From NCBI GenBank assembly GCA_040399685.1, contig JBBART010000011.1:1-64000 (forward strand): 64,000 nucleotides of DNA, read 5' to 3'. A program made the position numbers and the translations under genes. Below the pieces are notes generated by a model, which ran no database searches, was not told where the DNA came from, and was given only the letters and a program-made list of their open reading frames with translations. The stretch comes from CAIQQQ01 sp040399685. Its GTDB lineage: Bacteria > Pseudomonadota > Alphaproteobacteria > Acetobacterales > Acetobacteraceae. Within the stretch, counting starts at the first letter, position 1. Each line of letters opens with the position of its first letter. This document shows positions 61,922 to 64,000 of this stretch, piece after piece.

Positions 61922-62698
61922 GTGGAGAACAAGATTAAATTGGCGTGGGCGTCCGGCAAGGCTGTGGTCAATGGCTGGTTGGCCATTCCGTCCGGCTTTT
62001 CGGCCGAAGTGATGGCGCAATGCGGTTTTGACAGCGTCACCGTCGACCTGCAGCACGGCGTGCAAGATTACCAGTCCATGGTGCAGTGCTTCCAGGCCAT
62101 GCAGGCGCATCCTATTCTCCCGATGGTGCGCGTGCCGTGGAACGAGCCGGGCATTGTGGGCAAGGTGCTCGACGCCGGCGCCTACGGGGTTATTTGCCCA
62201 ATGATCAATTCGGTCGCCGAGGCTGAAGCCTTCGTGTCCTACTGCAAATACCCGCCCGAAGGCGCGCGCTCGAACGGCCCGATCCGGGCTGCGATGTATG
62301 GCGAGTCGACCAACTACCAGAAGACCGCCAACGATGAGATCATCGTGATGGCGATGATCGAGACCAAGCAGGCCATTGATAATCTCGACGCCATTCTCGA
62401 TGTGAAGGGCCTCACGGGCGTCTATATCGGACCGTCCGACCTAGGGTTCTCCTATGGCATGATCCCAATCCTGGACCGCGAAGAGCCGGAGATCCTGGCG
62501 ATCTACGACAAGGTTCTGGCTGGTTGCGCCAAGCGTGGTCTGTATGCCGGCATCCATTGCGGCACCCCGGAATACGCCGCGCGCGCGATCAAGATGGGCT
62601 TCAAGCTGGTCACGATTTCCAACGACAGCGGCATCATGGCCACCGCCGCCAAGGCCGCCGTCAAGACCGTTCGTTCCAACGCAGCCGACCACGTCTGA
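61922..62698 (+). CDS. HpcH/HpaI-family aldolase, 2-keto-3-deoxyglucarate-aldolase-like
   Basis: A class II pyruvate-dependent aldolase of 258 residues. The catalytic base histidine is in VDLQHGVQDY, the metal ligands in MAMIETKQAI (glutamate) and GPSDLGFSYG (aspartate), and the late loop is GIHCGTPEYA. It probably splits a 2-keto-3-deoxy sugar acid to pyruvate and an aldehyde. GTG 61922 follows AGGGGAAA. The next gene encodes a UxaA/GarD-type dehydratase, so a galactarate/glucarate-type pathway is likely. HpaI-type aromatic pathway use is an alternative. Confidence 0.85.
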   Translation: MENKIKLAWASGKAVVNGWLAIPSGFSAEVMAQCGFDSVTVDLQHGVQDYQSMVQCFQAMQAHPILPMVRVPWNEPGIVGKVLDAGAYGVICPMINSVAEAEAFVSYCKYPPEGARSNGPIRAAMYGESTNYQKTANDEIIVMAMIETKQAIDNLDAILDVKGLTGVYIGPSDLGFSYGMIPILDREEPEILAIYDKVLAGCAKRGLYAGIHCGTPEYAARAIKMGFKLVTISNDSGIMATAAKAAVKTVRSNAADHV

Positions 62699-62711
62699 GA
62701 AAGACTGACCA

Positions 62712-64000
62712 TGAACGCGCCTGTCATTCGCCTCCACCCCGATGACGGTGTGGTCATTGCACGTTCCACGTTGCTGCCGGGCACCTCGCTCGGCAGCAAC
62801 GCCGTGGCCACCATGCGGATTCCCGCAGGCCACAAGGCCGCCACCCGCGCCTTCGCCGTGGGCGACGCGGTCATTCGCTATGGCCAGATCATTGGCTTTG
62901 CCACGGCGCCGATTTCGCCAGGCGAGCATATCCATACGCATAACTGCGGCATGGGCGATTTCGCCAAGGATTATGCCTACGCGCAGCACACCACGCCGAC
63001 TGCCTATGTCGACACGCCCGCCACCTTCATGGGCATTCGCAGGCCAGATGGCCGCGTGGCGACGCGCAACTATATTGGCATTCTCACCAGCGTGAACTGC
63101 TCGGCGCATGTGGCCAGCGTTGTCGCCGATGCGTTCAAGCGAAACCCGATCACGGGCCATGATCCGCTGGCCGATTACCCCAATGTCGATGGCGTGGTGG
63201 CGCTGACCCACAAGACCGGCTGCGGCATGACGCAGTTGGAGCCGTTGACGCTGCTGCGCCGCACGCTGGGCGGTTTTGCCCGGCATGTGAATTTCTCCGC
63301 CGTCATCGTGCTCGGCCTGGGCTGTGAGGTGAACCAGATCGGCGGACTGATGACCGAGCAGAAGCTGGCCGGCCGGCTGAAGGCGCTGGACATCCAGGAG
63401 ATGGGCGGCAGCCGCAAGACGGTGCTCGCCGGCATTGAATTCGTGCGCAACGCGCTGGCCGAGGCCAACAACGTCACCCGCGTGCAGGTGCCGGCCAGCG
63501 AATTGATCGTGGCCCTGCAATGCGGCGGGTCTGACGGCTATTCCGGCGTGTCCGCCAACCCCGCGCTCGGCGTGGCGAGTGACCTGCTGGTGCAGAATGG
63601 CGGCACTGTCATTCTGTCCGAAACGCCGGAGACCTATGGCGCCGAGCATCTGCTCACCCGCCGTGCCGTCTCGCAGGAGGTGGGTGAAAAGCTCGTGGGC
63701 CTGATGCGCTGGTGGGATGCCTACACCGAGCGGGAAGGGGCGGAGATGAACGCCAATCCGTCGCCTGGCAACAAGGCAGGCGGCCTGACCACCATTCTGG
63801 AGAAGTCGCTGGGAGCGATGGCCAAGGGTGGCAGCACCAATCTGGTGGATGTTCTCAACTACGCCGAGACCGTCACCAAGAAGGGCTTCGTGTTCATGGA
63901 CACGCCGGGCTACGACCCGGTGGCCGCCACCGGCCAGGTGGCGGGCGGCGCCAATCTGGTGTGCTTCACCACCGGTCGCGGCAGCGTGTTCGGCTGCAAG
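62712..64000 (+). CDS. UxaA/GarD-family sugar-acid dehydratase, partial at the window end
   Basis: The 429 residues visible have an N-terminal SAF domain (about 1-90; VVIARSTLLPG, GEHIHTHNCGMGDF) and the start of the UxaA catalytic domain (about 105 onward; GRVATRNYIGILTSVNCSAH, HKTGCGMTQ, LGLGCEVNQIGGL, ALQCGGSDGYSG). Family members dehydrate altronate or galactarate with Fe(II). The pairing with the aldolase favours galactarate/glucarate-type substrates over altronate. The frame is open to base 64000, and about 80 to 90 residues are expected beyond. Confidence 0.88.

Noticed and set aside
1..64000. CRISPR array, tRNA, rRNA, prophage or insertion sequence
   Set aside because: I saw no regularly spaced repeats, cloverleaf sequences, transposase or phage genes. 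A covariance-model scan was not possible here, so a small RNA gene could still be missed.

Overview
The window reads as chromosomal DNA of a high-GC alphaproteobacterium, most likely Rhodospirillales and close to Acetobacteraceae. Three things suggest this: an ATP synthase F0 operon in the order I-a-c-b'-b, a cyanide-insensitive-type bd oxidase with its small third subunit, and a miaB-phoH-ybeY-corC block. The placement is inferred from gene content and order; no database search was run. I see no rRNA, tRNA, CRISPR array, prophage or intact insertion sequence.

Layout. 0-6 kb: ispH, a small zinc-finger membrane protein divergent from ftsE-ftsX, a YdcF-like protein, an acyltransferase and a DUF2125-like exported protein. 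6-9 kb: an ACT-like small protein and the bd oxidase genes (A, B and a 41-residue third subunit). 9-11.5 kb, minus strand: an ABC pair whose ATPase has lost its catalytic motifs, then a YaiI/DUF188 protein. 11.5-14.4 kb: a 3-hydroxyisobutyryl-CoA hydrolase-like enzyme overlapping a TPR/SPINDLY glycosyltransferase. 14.4-18.2 kb, minus strand: miaB-phoH-ybeY-corC. 18.5-25 kb: an acyltransferase and tamA-tamB. 25-29.5 kb: an EamA exporter convergent with a three-domain acyltransferase/acyl-ACP synthetase (Aas-like).

29.5-37.5 kb: a dipeptide-type ABC operon with two substrate-binding proteins. One of them is interrupted by an in-frame TAG. A diverged partial copy of the other's 3' end lies upstream of the Aas-like gene. 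37.5-40.7 kb: sufE, an MFS carrier and an exported protein. 40.7-50.3 kb: two complete branched-chain-amino-acid-type ABC clusters arranged divergently, each with a LivM-LivG fusion. The binding protein of the first is frameshifted. 50.4-58 kb: glutathione-dependent formaldehyde dehydrogenase, mutY, a DUF721 protein, a DsbA-like protein, smc, tspO and purC. 59-61.8 kb: the F0 operon, closed by a clear terminator. 61.9-64 kb: a sugar-acid module (HpcH/HpaI aldolase and a UxaA/GarD-type dehydratase, cut by the window end) behind a LacI-type palindrome.

The most unusual signal is a four-copy AT-rich dispersed element at about 9.1, 31.9, 46.8 and 50.4 kb. It has two nearly invariant hairpin arms around a variable, sometimes strongly palindromic core. 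In all four copies it lies just 3' of a gene and in that gene's orientation. Other points worth checking are the two broken binding-protein genes, the degenerate ATPase and a palindromic repeat read through as the N-terminus of YbeY.
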